Of a DNA stretch of 64,000 nt, positions 34,286 to 43,840 are shown piece by piece. Origin of the DNA: Flavivirga sp. 57AJ16 (GTDB lineage: Bacteria > Bacteroidota > Bacteroidia > Flavobacteriales > Flavobacteriaceae); assembly GCF_028736925.1 (NCBI RefSeq), contig NZ_JAQZAT010000002.1, forward strand, positions 248,001-312,000, written 5' to 3'. Positions within the stretch are counted from its first letter, which is position 1; every line of letters begins with the position of its first letter. A program made the translations under genes and the position numbers. Below the pieces are notes generated by a model. The model was given only the letters and a program-made list of their open reading frames with translations. It did not search any database and was not told the origin of the DNA.

Positions 34286-34358
34286 ATTAAATGTTGTTTT
34301 ATGAAATCTGTTTCATATTGAAAAAACAAATTTCCATTTAACATTTTATTTAAGGTCA

Positions 34359-35564
34359 TTAATTTATTATTATTTTTTCTACATGAGTTATATCTCCTTG
34401 ATTTATTTTAACAAAGTAGATGCCTTTGGGATAATTCATTTCAATCTTAACATGACTTTCATTTTCTAATAAAATAGATTTTAAAATTTGCCCTTGCATA
34501 TTAATTACTTGAATGAAATTAATATATTGTATTTGCGAATCTTGGATTTGAATGTTCAATGCCCTTTCCTGTAATATTGGGTTAGGGTATAATGATACCT
34601 TGATTTGCCGTTTTTTTGATTTATTTAAGGAGAGTGTTCCTGAAGGTAAATAGTTGGCTCCTAAATTTTCGTAAGCATTATTGACATTATTGTTATAATC
34701 ATCTAATGACCAAATATCACCTGTGTTAATATCGGCAATATATAGATCATAACCACCTTTACCACCATTTTTTGTACTTGATAGTATAGCATATTGTAAG
34801 CCAGCTGGAGTCGCATCGGAATAATTGGCGTTTGTAGTGTTAAATGGCAAATAAACAGATGTACTGGATGTGTCATATTTTAAAAAGACTTGATCGTTTA
34901 AATTAAAAGAGTTAACCCAACCTGTATAAAAAAATGATTCATTATCTCTTGTAATTGGATAATATTCTTGATAATTAGACTGAGAAACTACTGGTTGTCT
35001 GTTAGTGCCGTTAACATTAATACTATAAATATCAGATTCAGAACCAGCACCAGGTGCAAATAAAATTTTTGAACCATCAACAGTGTAATATGGCATCGAT
35101 TCTTCTATGTTAGGAGTATTAGTTACATTGCTTAAAAGATTTCCCTGAAGATCCATGATTAAAATATCATTGTCACTTTTATAGACTATTTTGGTGCCGT
35201 CTGGGGAAAATTTTGGATCTTCGTCTCTTCCTCCATAAGGCGTTAGGTTAACGGGCTGACCACCACCAATTGTCCATAAGAAAATATCCCAATTTCTTTG
35301 GCCATCACCTTTAATATCTCCCATAAAAACAATCTTGTTACCATCTGGAGAAAACATTGCGTTAATTTCGTGGTCAATGTTCCACCCAGAACTAATATTT
35401 GTTACTGAGTTGTCCGATAAGTCAAGAATAAATATCTCTCCGTCCCAGTTTTCATAACCAGAATAGGTGTGATATACAATTTTACCGTTTAAAGTTGGAA
35501 TTTGGGAAAATACATTTGTGAAAAAAGTAATCGACAACAAAGCTGTTAAGTATAGGTTTTTCAT
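34359..35564 (-). CDS. Secreted TolB-like beta-propeller, T9SS-sorted
   Basis: 401 residues with a signal peptide (to about 20, VFSQ). Residues 25-310 are WD40-like/TolB propeller repeats (AMFSPDGNKIVFMGD, PKFSPDGTKIVYKSD, YTVDGSKILFAPG). The C-terminal 75 residues (VSLYPNPI...GIYFVKI) are a Por-secretion type A sorting domain, so it is exported by T9SS and attached or released. It is closely related to the first 315 residues of the next gene upstream (35803). It is the last gene of the GH20 locus and may bind glycan at the surface. Confidence 0.85.
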   Translation of the reverse strand: MKNLYLTALLSITFFTNVFSQIPTLNGKIVYHTYSGYENWDGEIFILDLSDNSVTNISSGWNIDHEINAMFSPDGNKIVFMGDIKGDGQRNWDIFLWTIGGGQPVNLTPYGGRDEDPKFSPDGTKIVYKSDNDILIMDLQGNLLSNVTNTPNIEESMPYYTVDGSKILFAPGAGSESDIYSINVNGTNRQPVVSQSNYQEYYPITRDNESFFYTGWVNSFNLNDQVFLKYDTSSTSVYLPFNTTNANYSDATPAGLQYAILSSTKNGGKGGYDLYIADINTGDIWSLDDYNNNVNNAYENLGANYLPSGTLSLNKSKKRQIKVSLYPNPILQERALNIQIQDSQIQYINFIQVINMQGQILKSILLENESHVKIEMNYPKGIYFVKINQGDITHVEKIIIN

Positions 35565-35608
35565 AATTTTTATTTAACAATGAATTCATCAATAAATGTC
35601 CATTCTTT

Positions 35609-35768
35609 GAACTGGTTTAAACTTTTCTCAATTGGCTAAAAATTGTCCTTTTCAGCCTGCTTTTCACCTTTTTTTCCTTCCGTAGCCCGGCTATGCAACT
35701 CAAAAAAGCCTTCAATCAGACTCAAAATGATTAATTTTCGCTTCAATTAAAAAAGTTTAAACCAGTTC
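35609..35768. repeat. Inverted-repeat intergenic element, copy A (160 bp)
   Basis: Perfect 18-bp inverted ends GAACTGGTTTAAACTTTT / complement (35609-35626, 35751-35768). The interior (CCGTAGC..GCTATGCA, CTTCAA, TTTTCGCT) matches the copy at 38430 in order. It fills the gap between the two propeller genes. Confidence 0.75.
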
Positions 35769-35802
35769 TTTATTAAATTATATTAAGTGTGTATTAAATA
35801 GT

Positions 35803-38385
35803 TTATTCGATTAATATTTTTTTTGTTTCTGTTTTATTGTCTTTTGTGAACTTAAGAAAATAAAGCCCTGAAGGCGTATTCTCTATAGATATTTCTTCTG
35901 AAACTGCTTCAATTTTTTTAGTAATAACCACACGACCTACAATATCTATCAAAGCTACTTGACCATTAACAAAATCTTTTGAGTTTAAGCTATACTTTAT
36001 CTTGTTGTTAGCAATTGGATTAGGGAAAACTTTTATAGTATTATTTAGATTTATATCTGTTATACTTGAACTTTTAGGCTTTTTTTGCATCTTTTGGCTT
36101 GAATTCCAGCTAAAACTTATCCAATTTAAATTCCAAGATCTATTTGTGTCGATTATTTTTATGGTATGCAACCCTGCAGATAGATTAACTGAAGTTGATA
36201 CAGACTGCCAATTTTGCCAACCTCCAGTATTTGGTAAAGTAGTGGTTGCTAAAATTACGCCATCCTCTTGAATTTGAATTTTACTGGCATTTTGGGGTGT
36301 GGCTATTCTATAAGTAACAGTATAGGATCCCGTATTTGCTATATTTACATCATACTCCATCCAATCGTTTTTATTTACCCCTCCAACATCCAATCCGCCA
36401 CCAGTATCTGAACATTGTTCTGTAGCCACACCGCTCATGTCACAGTAGTCTTCAGCCTCTATTTGCTGCGGAAGGTTTTTTACACATCCAGACACCACAT
36501 TTACATCTACTAATACAGGTGCAGATACCGTTGATGCACCTTCATTATCAAAAGCTTCGGCTGTAAGGCTATAGCTTCCTGCTGCCACACTATTCCAATC
36601 ATAACTATATGGAGTGGAAGTATCTGTACCCAAATAGGTTGTACCAGCATAAAAATCTACATAATCAATACTTCCATCGCTATCTGATGCACTCGCTGAG
36701 ATGCTAAATGATGCAGGCTCACCAAAAGCGGCCCCGTTTGTTGGTGATGTAACACTAACAGTTGGAGCCTGATTAGGCATATTTGCGACATCCAGCCAAT
36801 TGATATTCCATGCTGATCCAGTATTTTCAATCCTTAGAGTGTGAACGCCTGCAGACAATGTTATCTGGTCGGTTACCGATTGCCATGTTTGCCAACCACC
36901 AGTAGCGGGTAATGAAGTGGCCTTAAGTAATATTCCATCCTCATAGGCCGTTATCTGTGCTCCACTTTCAGTAGTAGCAATCCTATAGGTGATTTCATAG
37001 GTTGCAGATGTGGGTACATTAACTTCATACTCCATCCAGTCACCTGTATTGATACCGCCTACGTCTTGTCCTCCGCCAGTATCGTAACAGGTTTCTAAAA
37101 CGACACCACTCATATTGCAATAATCTTCTGCTTGAATTAATAATGGCAAAACATATTCACAAGAAGATGATCCCGAAACTGTAACCGAAACAGGCTCTGA
37201 TACCGTTGAAGCACCTTCATTATCAAAAGCTTCGGCTGTAAGGCTATAGCTCCCTGCTACCACACCATTCCAGTTATAACTATATGGACTGGAAGTATCT
37301 GTGCCCAGATAGGTTGTCCCAGCATAAAAATCTACATAATCAATACTTCCGTCGCTATCTGATGCACTCGCTGAGATGGTTATTGATGCTGGAGCGGAAT
37401 ATGTAGTACCTTGTGTAGGGCTGTTAATCCCCACTGTTGGAGATTGGTTTCCTGTGCTACTTGTAAAATAGCATGCTCCCAAATCTTCATAAACAGAATT
37501 GACTGAACTGTTGTAGCTATCCAATGACCAGATATCTCCAGTATTGATATTAGCGATATATAAATCGTAACCACCTTGTCCGCCAGACTTGGTGCTTGAC
37601 AATACCACATAGTCAGAACCCACAGGTGTGGCATCAGAATAATCAGCAGAAGAAGTATTGAAGGGAAGTAGTATGTCTGATCCACTGTAATATTTTAAGT
37701 GAAGCTGGTCATGACCATCAGAAGGACTTACCCAAGAAGTATAGAAAAATGAGCTTGCATCTCTTACGATAGGGTAATAATCATGCATGTTTACATTATC
37801 AGCCATTACACTCCTATTGGAGCCATCAACATTTATTATGGAAATATTGGCAGATGAACCCACGCCTTCCATAAAGAGAATTTTGCTACCATCTGCTGTA
37901 TAGAATGGCATTGATTCCTCTTCTGAAGAATTAGTCAAATTTCCTAACACATTGCCATTTAGATCCATTTCGTAAATGTCTCCATTGGATTTATAAACTA
38001 TTTTTGTACCGTCAGGTGAAAATTTAGGGTCTTCGTCTCTACCGCCCCCATTTGTTAGGTTTACAGGTTCACCTCCACCAACAGTCCACAAGAAAATATC
38101 CCAATTACGGGTTCCCCCGATTTGATCTCCCATAAAGGCGATTTTGGTTCCATCCGGAGAGAAAACACCATTCATTTCATGGTCAATATTCCAGCCTGAA
38201 CTAATATTGGTAACAGAATTATCTGATAAATCAAGAATAAACATTTCTGCATCCCAAGCACTATAATCAGAATAATGATGATACAATATTTTTCCACTCA
38301 GTGAAGGCGCATTTGAAGTTTGCGAAAATAAATTTGTACAAAATGTAATTGACAAAAAAGTGATTAAGTAATAATAATTTTTCAT
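35803..38385 (-). CDS. T9SS-secreted propeller with Ig-like and CBM6 modules
   Basis: 860 residues: signal peptide (to about 22), TolB/WD40-like propeller (about 28-315), Ig-like Big_7-type domain (about 318-405, VDFYAGTTYLGTDTSSPYSY), CBM6 (about 412-535, QAEDYCNMSGVVLE, GDWMEYEVNV), a second Big_7-type domain (about 540-628), a second CBM6 (about 632-755), and a T9SS type A sorting tail (about 780-860). CBM6 modules bind beta-glycans or chitin-like polymers. No catalytic domain is present, so it is probably a surface glycan-binding protein. The Ig-CBM6 module is duplicated internally at DNA level. Confidence 0.85.
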   Translation of the reverse strand: MKNYYYLITFLSITFCTNLFSQTSNAPSLSGKILYHHYSDYSAWDAEMFILDLSDNSVTNISSGWNIDHEMNGVFSPDGTKIAFMGDQIGGTRNWDIFLWTVGGGEPVNLTNGGGRDEDPKFSPDGTKIVYKSNGDIYEMDLNGNVLGNLTNSSEEESMPFYTADGSKILFMEGVGSSANISIINVDGSNRSVMADNVNMHDYYPIVRDASSFFYTSWVSPSDGHDQLHLKYYSGSDILLPFNTSSADYSDATPVGSDYVVLSSTKSGGQGGYDLYIANINTGDIWSLDSYNSSVNSVYEDLGACYFTSSTGNQSPTVGINSPTQGTTYSAPASITISASASDSDGSIDYVDFYAGTTYLGTDTSSPYSYNWNGVVAGSYSLTAEAFDNEGASTVSEPVSVTVSGSSSCEYVLPLLIQAEDYCNMSGVVLETCYDTGGGQDVGGINTGDWMEYEVNVPTSATYEITYRIATTESGAQITAYEDGILLKATSLPATGGWQTWQSVTDQITLSAGVHTLRIENTGSAWNINWLDVANMPNQAPTVSVTSPTNGAAFGEPASFSISASASDSDGSIDYVDFYAGTTYLGTDTSTPYSYDWNSVAAGSYSLTAEAFDNEGASTVSAPVLVDVNVVSGCVKNLPQQIEAEDYCDMSGVATEQCSDTGGGLDVGGVNKNDWMEYDVNIANTGSYTVTYRIATPQNASKIQIQEDGVILATTTLPNTGGWQNWQSVSTSVNLSAGLHTIKIIDTNRSWNLNWISFSWNSSQKMQKKPKSSSITDINLNNTIKVFPNPIANNKIKYSLNSKDFVNGQVALIDIVGRVVITKKIEAVSEEISIENTPSGLYFLKFTKDNKTETKKILIE
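36524..37378 (-). repeat. Internal DNA duplication of Ig-like module
   Basis: 36524-36703 and 37199-37378 are 180-bp copies differing at only a small number of bases (GCTTCGGCTGTAAGGCTATA in both), encoding the second half of each Big_7-type domain. The adjacent CBM6 modules are also related but more diverged. The conserved patch suggests recent gene conversion. Confidence 0.85.
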
Positions 38386-38429
38386 GATTAGTTTGTTTTT
38401 ATATTAATGACTAGTTTAGTTTTATATTA

Positions 38430-38591
38430 GAACTGGTTTAAACTTTTTATAATTGTCTAAAAAAATGGCCCTTTTGCACCCACTTTTTGCCTTTTATTTG
38501 TTCCGTAGCGATGCTATGCAGCAAATAAAAACCTTCAACTGGTCACAAAATGTCTAATTTTCGCTATAATCCCAAAAGTTTAAACAAGTTC
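38430..38591. repeat. Inverted-repeat intergenic element, copy B (162 bp)
   Basis: GAACTGGTTTAAACTTTT (38430-38447) and AAAAGTTTAAACAAGTTC (38574-38591), one mismatch, bound a segment homologous to the copy at 35609 (CCGTAGC..GCTATGCA and TTTTCGCT in the same order). The right arm ends exactly at the hexosaminidase stop codon. Confidence 0.75.
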
Positions 38592-40937
38592 TTATTGTAC
38601 AACAAATTCATCTATAAACGTCCAACCTTTTTCTGCTGTTCTGCTATTTGAAGAGTTTTCAATAACAACTTTTATATAATGGGATTTAATCGTGTTTATT
38701 TCTTTGCTAAAATGTCTGATGGCAACTTCATTATTCAAGGTTTCAAGGCTATTAAATTCAGCTATTTGTTTAAAATCTTTGTTGTCATTTGAAACAAAAA
38801 CCTTAATGTTTTTAGGTAAAAGGATTTGATTTTGCCTATCAACCAACAAACCAAAAGCTATTTTATTCAATTCAATTTCTTCTCCAAAATCAATGGTAAA
38901 TTCCACACCCTCATCAAACCACCCTTGCCAACGCCAGTCATCAAAAGCTGTTGAACCGCGTAACCCATCTACCAACCCAAAACCACCTCCAGAATTATAC
39001 TTTTCGGTGTATTTGTTTTTATAAATAACCTTTTTACCAAAAGCTTTATTTTTAACCATGATTATACTGTCTGTAATGGTGTTCCCAATCTTTTCTTTGT
39101 TATTAAAAACTTGAGATTTCACAATGGTATTCTCTGTTATAGTAATAGGGTCTTTATATTCTTTTGATGTTTTGTTTGGCAATGTACTATCAGTGGTATA
39201 ACGAATCTCTGTATCTTCAAACTCATTGAAAAGACGTAATTCCAAATGTTTACTTTCAGGATCGTAGCTTATGTCCGACCTTAGTTTATAGGCACTTTTA
39301 GAGTAGTTCACGCCCATAAAATCAAATCGATCCATCATTATCTCCACCCTTTTTGAAAAGTCATTCCAATTTTTTTTTGGGTTATCTGTCCACACAGATT
39401 CCGAAAGCGCTAAAAGCCTAGGAAAAACCATATACTGCAAATGTTTATAATTAGGCATATATTCCGTCCAAACATTGGCTTGACCACCTAAAATATATTG
39501 TTGGTATTCTTTGGGCAACCCTTCGGGGATAGGATTAAATTCATATACTTTCCTTAAAGGCAAATACCCCCCTATTGCCAGGGGTTCGGTTTCCTTTGGT
39601 GCTTGATAATAATCAAAATATACATATGTATTGGGACTCATGATGACATCGTGATTTAGTTCAGCAGCCTCCATACCACCTTTAGCACCTCTCCAACTCA
39701 TTACAACAGCTCCATCGGCCAATCCACCTTCAAGAATTTCATCCCAACCTATCATAGTTTTGTTTTTTGATTCCATGTATTTGGCTATTCGTTTCACCAT
39801 ATAGCTTTGCAACTCTTCTACACTTTTTAAGTTTTCTTTCTTTATTCTCTGTTGACAATGCTTACAAATTTTCCAATTTGTTTTTGTTGCCTCATCACCA
39901 CCGATGTGTATATATTTTGAAGGGAACAAATTAATTACCTCATCTAAAACGTCTTCAATAAAAGTGTATGTACTTTCCTTTCCTGCACAATAAATTTTAG
40001 TTATTGGCCACACACCACCAGAGGGGACCATAATCGGTTTTTCATCACATGAAAGAAAGGGGTAAGCTGCTATGGCACTCATTACATGCGCAGGTAACTC
40101 TATTTCTGGAACTATAGTAATAAACTTGGATTGTGCATATGCTACCACTTCTTTAATCTGTTCTTGTGTGTAAAAACCACCATAGGTTGGTTTTTCGGAA
40201 TTTAACGGGGTTGGTCTTTTATTCCAATGCAGGGTTTCCTTATCTACTCTCCACGCTCCAACTTTTGTCAATTTTGGATACTTCTTAATTTCTATTCGCC
40301 ATCCTTGATCGTCCACCAAGTGCCAGTGAAAAGTATTGAGTTTGAGACATGACATTAAATCAATAAGGTCTTTTACTTCTTCCGTGGTATAAAAATGCCT
40401 GGAAACATCAAGCATCATACCTCTCCAAGCAAATCTTGGAGCATCCAAAATCTCTAGTTGTGGCAATTTTATGTCACTTCCTTTAAAAGCATTTACGCTT
40501 TCAATTTCTGGTGGCAACAATTGACGTAAACTTTGCATGCCATAAAAGAAACCAGCATTTGTTGAAGCCTTAATTTGTATTCTCTTTTCTGAAATATTGA
40601 TTTGATAACCTTCCTTTTGAATTTGATTATCGGTAGTGAATTGAATATCAGATTTGTTAAGCGAATCAATAGCAACCGTTGTATTCCAGCCTTTTGATTG
40701 ATTTATTTTATCTGCCAAGTATTTGGCAATTTTATATTGTTCTTTATTTTGAACTCCAAAAACAGTATTAGAAGTTAAGCTGTAAAAAGACTCTTTAATT
40801 TCGATTTTTTGAACTTTAGGAATAATTGAAACCTCTTTATTATAGTACTCCTTTTGTCGGCAAGACATAAAAAAAAGAATGAAAATTAATAAATTGAACA
40901 CAAGGAAATGATGTTGTTGCTTTAAACTAGTTTTCAT
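38592..40937 (-). CDS. GH20 beta-N-acetylhexosaminidase lipoprotein
   Basis: 781 residues with lipobox FFMSC (Cys26). A GH20b-type N-domain (about 35-155) precedes the GH20 barrel (about 165-545): MMLDVSRHFYTTEEV, HWHLVDDQGWRIEIKKYP, and the catalytic pair Asp348-Glu349 in HIGGDEA. The C-terminal part has a chitobiase-type beta-sandwich (about 590-660) and a discoidin/CBM32-like domain (about 680-781, LPKNIKVFVSNDNKDF). It removes terminal GlcNAc or GalNAc by substrate-assisted catalysis in the periplasm or on the surface. It belongs to the minus-strand PUL. Confidence 0.95.
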   Translation of the reverse strand: MKTSLKQQHHFLVFNLLIFILFFMSCRQKEYYNKEVSIIPKVQKIEIKESFYSLTSNTVFGVQNKEQYKIAKYLADKINQSKGWNTTVAIDSLNKSDIQFTTDNQIQKEGYQINISEKRIQIKASTNAGFFYGMQSLRQLLPPEIESVNAFKGSDIKLPQLEILDAPRFAWRGMMLDVSRHFYTTEEVKDLIDLMSCLKLNTFHWHLVDDQGWRIEIKKYPKLTKVGAWRVDKETLHWNKRPTPLNSEKPTYGGFYTQEQIKEVVAYAQSKFITIVPEIELPAHVMSAIAAYPFLSCDEKPIMVPSGGVWPITKIYCAGKESTYTFIEDVLDEVINLFPSKYIHIGGDEATKTNWKICKHCQQRIKKENLKSVEELQSYMVKRIAKYMESKNKTMIGWDEILEGGLADGAVVMSWRGAKGGMEAAELNHDVIMSPNTYVYFDYYQAPKETEPLAIGGYLPLRKVYEFNPIPEGLPKEYQQYILGGQANVWTEYMPNYKHLQYMVFPRLLALSESVWTDNPKKNWNDFSKRVEIMMDRFDFMGVNYSKSAYKLRSDISYDPESKHLELRLFNEFEDTEIRYTTDSTLPNKTSKEYKDPITITENTIVKSQVFNNKEKIGNTITDSIIMVKNKAFGKKVIYKNKYTEKYNSGGGFGLVDGLRGSTAFDDWRWQGWFDEGVEFTIDFGEEIELNKIAFGLLVDRQNQILLPKNIKVFVSNDNKDFKQIAEFNSLETLNNEVAIRHFSKEINTIKSHYIKVVIENSSNSRTAEKGWTFIDEFVVQ

Positions 40938-40984
40938 TCTTTATTATATTTTTGAGTTTATATTTGTAATGTGTGCTAGTAATT

Positions 40985-41905
40985 TTATTTAATTATAACT
41001 TTTTGTGTTGCTGATATATCGTCTTTTGTAAACTTTACAAAATAAAGTCCTGAAGGAGTTCCAGTAGCATTTATCTCACCTAAATTACCCTCGATGGTTT
41101 TAGAGACAATTGTACGACCAACAACATCAATTAACGCCACTTCTCCTCCTATAAAGTTGTTTGTTTTTAAATCAAACTTTATTTTATTGTCAACCACTGG
41201 ATTAGGATATAATTTCACGGCATTGTTTAAGACTTGGTCTTCAACTCCCAGTGTACCTACATTAAAAGCACTTGTCCAATCAAAAGAGTCGCTTGTAGGT
41301 GTTCCAGTTGGATTGTTATAGTGAACAACAGCCTTCCAATTATAATTTCCAGTAGCTGATGGTGTAAAGTCGAAAGGGAAAGTCACTTCTGAGCTATTTC
41401 CAACCCACTCAGTAGCAGCCATGGTATAATGAAAGTCTGACTCATTATTTGTTTGAGAAATCCATACTTCTATAGTACACCAAATGTTATCACCATTAAC
41501 ATCGTTATTAGTAACATTGAAATTTATTGTACTGGTATTTCCAACAGAAAAAGTTAAGGTACTTATATTATCTCCAGAATAGAAAGGATAGTTTTGGCTG
41601 ACTTCAAAATCGTTACTTGAAGTAAAATCAGCATTTCCCCAACCCCAAGTATTCCTTAAACCTTCAGTACCTGTATAGTATAATTCGTACTGATAAATAT
41701 CATTACCTGATGATGCAGGTATTACAGCAATACCATTTGCATCTGTATAATACGTTACAACTGGATCAGCCCAACCTGGTTGAGAAAATACAATTTCTAC
41801 ATTTTCCTGTGGGTTTCCGTCCTTGTTAAAAACTTTAAAATTAAATTGAGCATTTACAAATTGTACTGTTAATGCTAAGGCTAATACTAGTAATTTTGTT
41901 TTCAT
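40985..41905 (-). CDS. Secreted protein of unknown fold with T9SS tail
   Basis: 306 residues: signal peptide (to about 19, FVNAQ), a beta-rich region (about 20-215) with many Trp and Asn, and a T9SS type A sorting domain (about 228-306, VKLYPNPVVDNKIKF, GLYFVKF). The middle has a VFNKDGNPQENVEIVFS opening like a carboxypeptidase-regulatory or Ig-like module and a second sandwich (STINFNVTNNDVNGDNIWCT). I cannot assign an enzyme family. Between two GH20 genes it may be a new GlcNAc-glycan-binding protein. Confidence 0.7.
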   Translation of the reverse strand: MKTKLLVLALALTVQFVNAQFNFKVFNKDGNPQENVEIVFSQPGWADPVVTYYTDANGIAVIPASSGNDIYQYELYYTGTEGLRNTWGWGNADFTSSNDFEVSQNYPFYSGDNISTLTFSVGNTSTINFNVTNNDVNGDNIWCTIEVWISQTNNESDFHYTMAATEWVGNSSEVTFPFDFTPSATGNYNWKAVVHYNNPTGTPTSDSFDWTSAFNVGTLGVEDQVLNNAVKLYPNPVVDNKIKFDLKTNNFIGGEVALIDVVGRTIVSKTIEGNLGEINATGTPSGLYFVKFTKDDISATQKVIIK

Positions 41906-42081
41906 AATAAATAATTTTTAATAGTTATTAAGTATTTGATTAAGAGTATTTTAAGTGCTATGGTTGGGGTTTTGGTATTTTAAATTTGGCAAATAAATTC
42001 CCTGCAAAATCATGGTGTTTTTTTTTTTACCATAATCTTGAAATATATTTATTCAAGCAAAAAAATGATATTGTTAAAAGC

Positions 42082-43755
42082 CTAATTCATAAAACCAGGT
42101 TTTTTATAGTTTATTCCAACTTCGTCCATATACAAAAGATGTGTTTTTAGCCTTTTTTTGAATGAACTAAAGTTTCTTGTTTTTGACCACGCCACTTCCG
42201 AATACCCTTGAAACCTAGGGAATACCATTTTTTCAAAAACAGCTTCGGAGGGTATTCTTTCTGTCCAAACACAAGCTTGATACCCCATTTTGTTATTTAT
42301 TACCCTAGCGTCCAATTCAGTGGTTTCACTAAAATTATACATGCTTATGAAATTCTCATCGTTATTATCTGAACTCAAATAAAACCAAGACCAAGGGGTT
42401 AAAATAATGTCATTCCCATTTTGTGCAGCATAAATAGAACCATCTGGCTTATAATCTCTCCAGTACATGATATCCACAGAAGCGCTTACTTGATTTACAA
42501 TATCATCATCATTTCCAACCATAACATCATCCCAAGCAATTACTTTTTTCCCTTTACCTTCTAAAAAAGTAGTCATCTCATTTACAAAATAACTTTGGAT
42601 GTAGTGAACTAATGCCCAATTATTATCGTCCATAAATTGTTGACATATGGTTTCATCTTCCCAAAAAGACTTATCTACTTCATCAGCACCAATGTGAACC
42701 GTTTCAGATGGAAACAACTCAATCATTTCACTCCAAACATCTTTGGCAAATTGCATAACGTTTTCATCACAAACACACATAGGTCTAGAAAATTCTTCTC
42801 CCATACCTGTTTCACCATTACAAGAAAGCCATGAATAGGCCCGTATAGCTGCAGACATGTGCCCAGGCATATCAATTTCTGGAATAACTTCTATATAATT
42901 ATCTGAAGCATATAAGACAATATCCCGAATATCTTGTTTTGTGTAAAAACCACCATAAGTATTACCATTAACAAAAGCTGGATTGAAATTATAATCGGCA
43001 TCACTTTTTGCTTTTTCAATACACCATTCGTCGTGCTCATTAAATTCCCTAAAAGCTCCAATTTGAGTTAACAATGGATATTTATCGGAAACAATTCTCC
43101 AACCTTGGTCATCTGTTAAATGAATTTGCAATTTATTTAATTTGTACAAAGCCATTTGATCGATAATCTTAAAAATAAATTCTTTTGGAAAAAAATGTCT
43201 TGAAACATCTATATGAAATCCCCGGTACTCATTTTCTGGTTTATCTTCAATGATAACTGATTTTAATTTTATGTTTTTTGCATTTGTATCAATATCAGAT
43301 GTCCAAATATATTGCCTTAGTGTTTGTGCTGCATAAAAAGCACTTTCCTCACTATTTACAAATAATGAAATTCCTGTGGCACTCACCTCAATCTTATAAG
43401 CATTGCCAGTTAATTGAGTGTCGTAAACAAATACAATATTTGGATTTGTAATGTTAGAAGTAACAGTAGAAGTTATGCCTAAATTATTCATTTCGTCTTG
43501 AATCACTTTAGCTGCATTAAGATAATTTTCCTCTACTTTTATTAATGCACTTGAACTTATAGTATAATTTGGTTCAGAAAAAGTAATTTTTGTTGGCGAC
43601 GGTATAATATCTTGATTGCCCGTTGTAATAGGAGGAGGATTATTATTAGACGGGTCTTTACTATTTTCATCATTAGAGGAACAAGAAAATAATGCTGTTA
43701 CTATTAATGTAAAAACATATATCATTTTATAAGATTTTGAGAACAATTTTTTCAT
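42082..43755 (-). CDS. GH20 beta-N-acetylhexosaminidase lipoprotein, second copy
   Basis: 557 residues from the ATG at 43755. The longer frame begins at TTG 43779, but MKKLFSKSYK gives a normal lipoprotein leader (lipobox LFSC, Cys25). GH20 landmarks: HIDVSRHFFPKEF, QIHLTDDQGWRIVSDKYP and Asp358-Glu359 in HIGADEV. It lacks the C-terminal sandwich and CBM32-like domain of the other GH20, so it is a shorter type, perhaps acting on small oligosaccharides. It follows susD after a 12-bp-stem hairpin. Confidence 0.95.
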   Translation of the reverse strand: MKKLFSKSYKMIYVFTLIVTALFSCSSNDENSKDPSNNNPPPITTGNQDIIPSPTKITFSEPNYTISSSALIKVEENYLNAAKVIQDEMNNLGITSTVTSNITNPNIVFVYDTQLTGNAYKIEVSATGISLFVNSEESAFYAAQTLRQYIWTSDIDTNAKNIKLKSVIIEDKPENEYRGFHIDVSRHFFPKEFIFKIIDQMALYKLNKLQIHLTDDQGWRIVSDKYPLLTQIGAFREFNEHDEWCIEKAKSDADYNFNPAFVNGNTYGGFYTKQDIRDIVLYASDNYIEVIPEIDMPGHMSAAIRAYSWLSCNGETGMGEEFSRPMCVCDENVMQFAKDVWSEMIELFPSETVHIGADEVDKSFWEDETICQQFMDDNNWALVHYIQSYFVNEMTTFLEGKGKKVIAWDDVMVGNDDDIVNQVSASVDIMYWRDYKPDGSIYAAQNGNDIILTPWSWFYLSSDNNDENFISMYNFSETTELDARVINNKMGYQACVWTERIPSEAVFEKMVFPRFQGYSEVAWSKTRNFSSFKKRLKTHLLYMDEVGINYKKPGFMN

Positions 43756-43773
43756 TTTTATTATTTTTAATAA

Positions 43774-43814
43774 CATCAACCAAATTTTAAAAAAGTTTTA
43801 TCATTTGGTTGATG
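43774..43814 (-). promoter_or_regulatory. Intergenic hairpin between susD and the GH20 gene
   Basis: CATCAACCAAAT (43774-43785) pairs perfectly with ATTTGGTTGATG (43803-43814), 17-base loop. It has no clean U-run on the transcript side, so it more likely stabilises or processes the mRNA than ends it. Confidence 0.5.
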
Positions 43815-43840
43815 TTTAATAGGCCAAAACAATTTTCACT

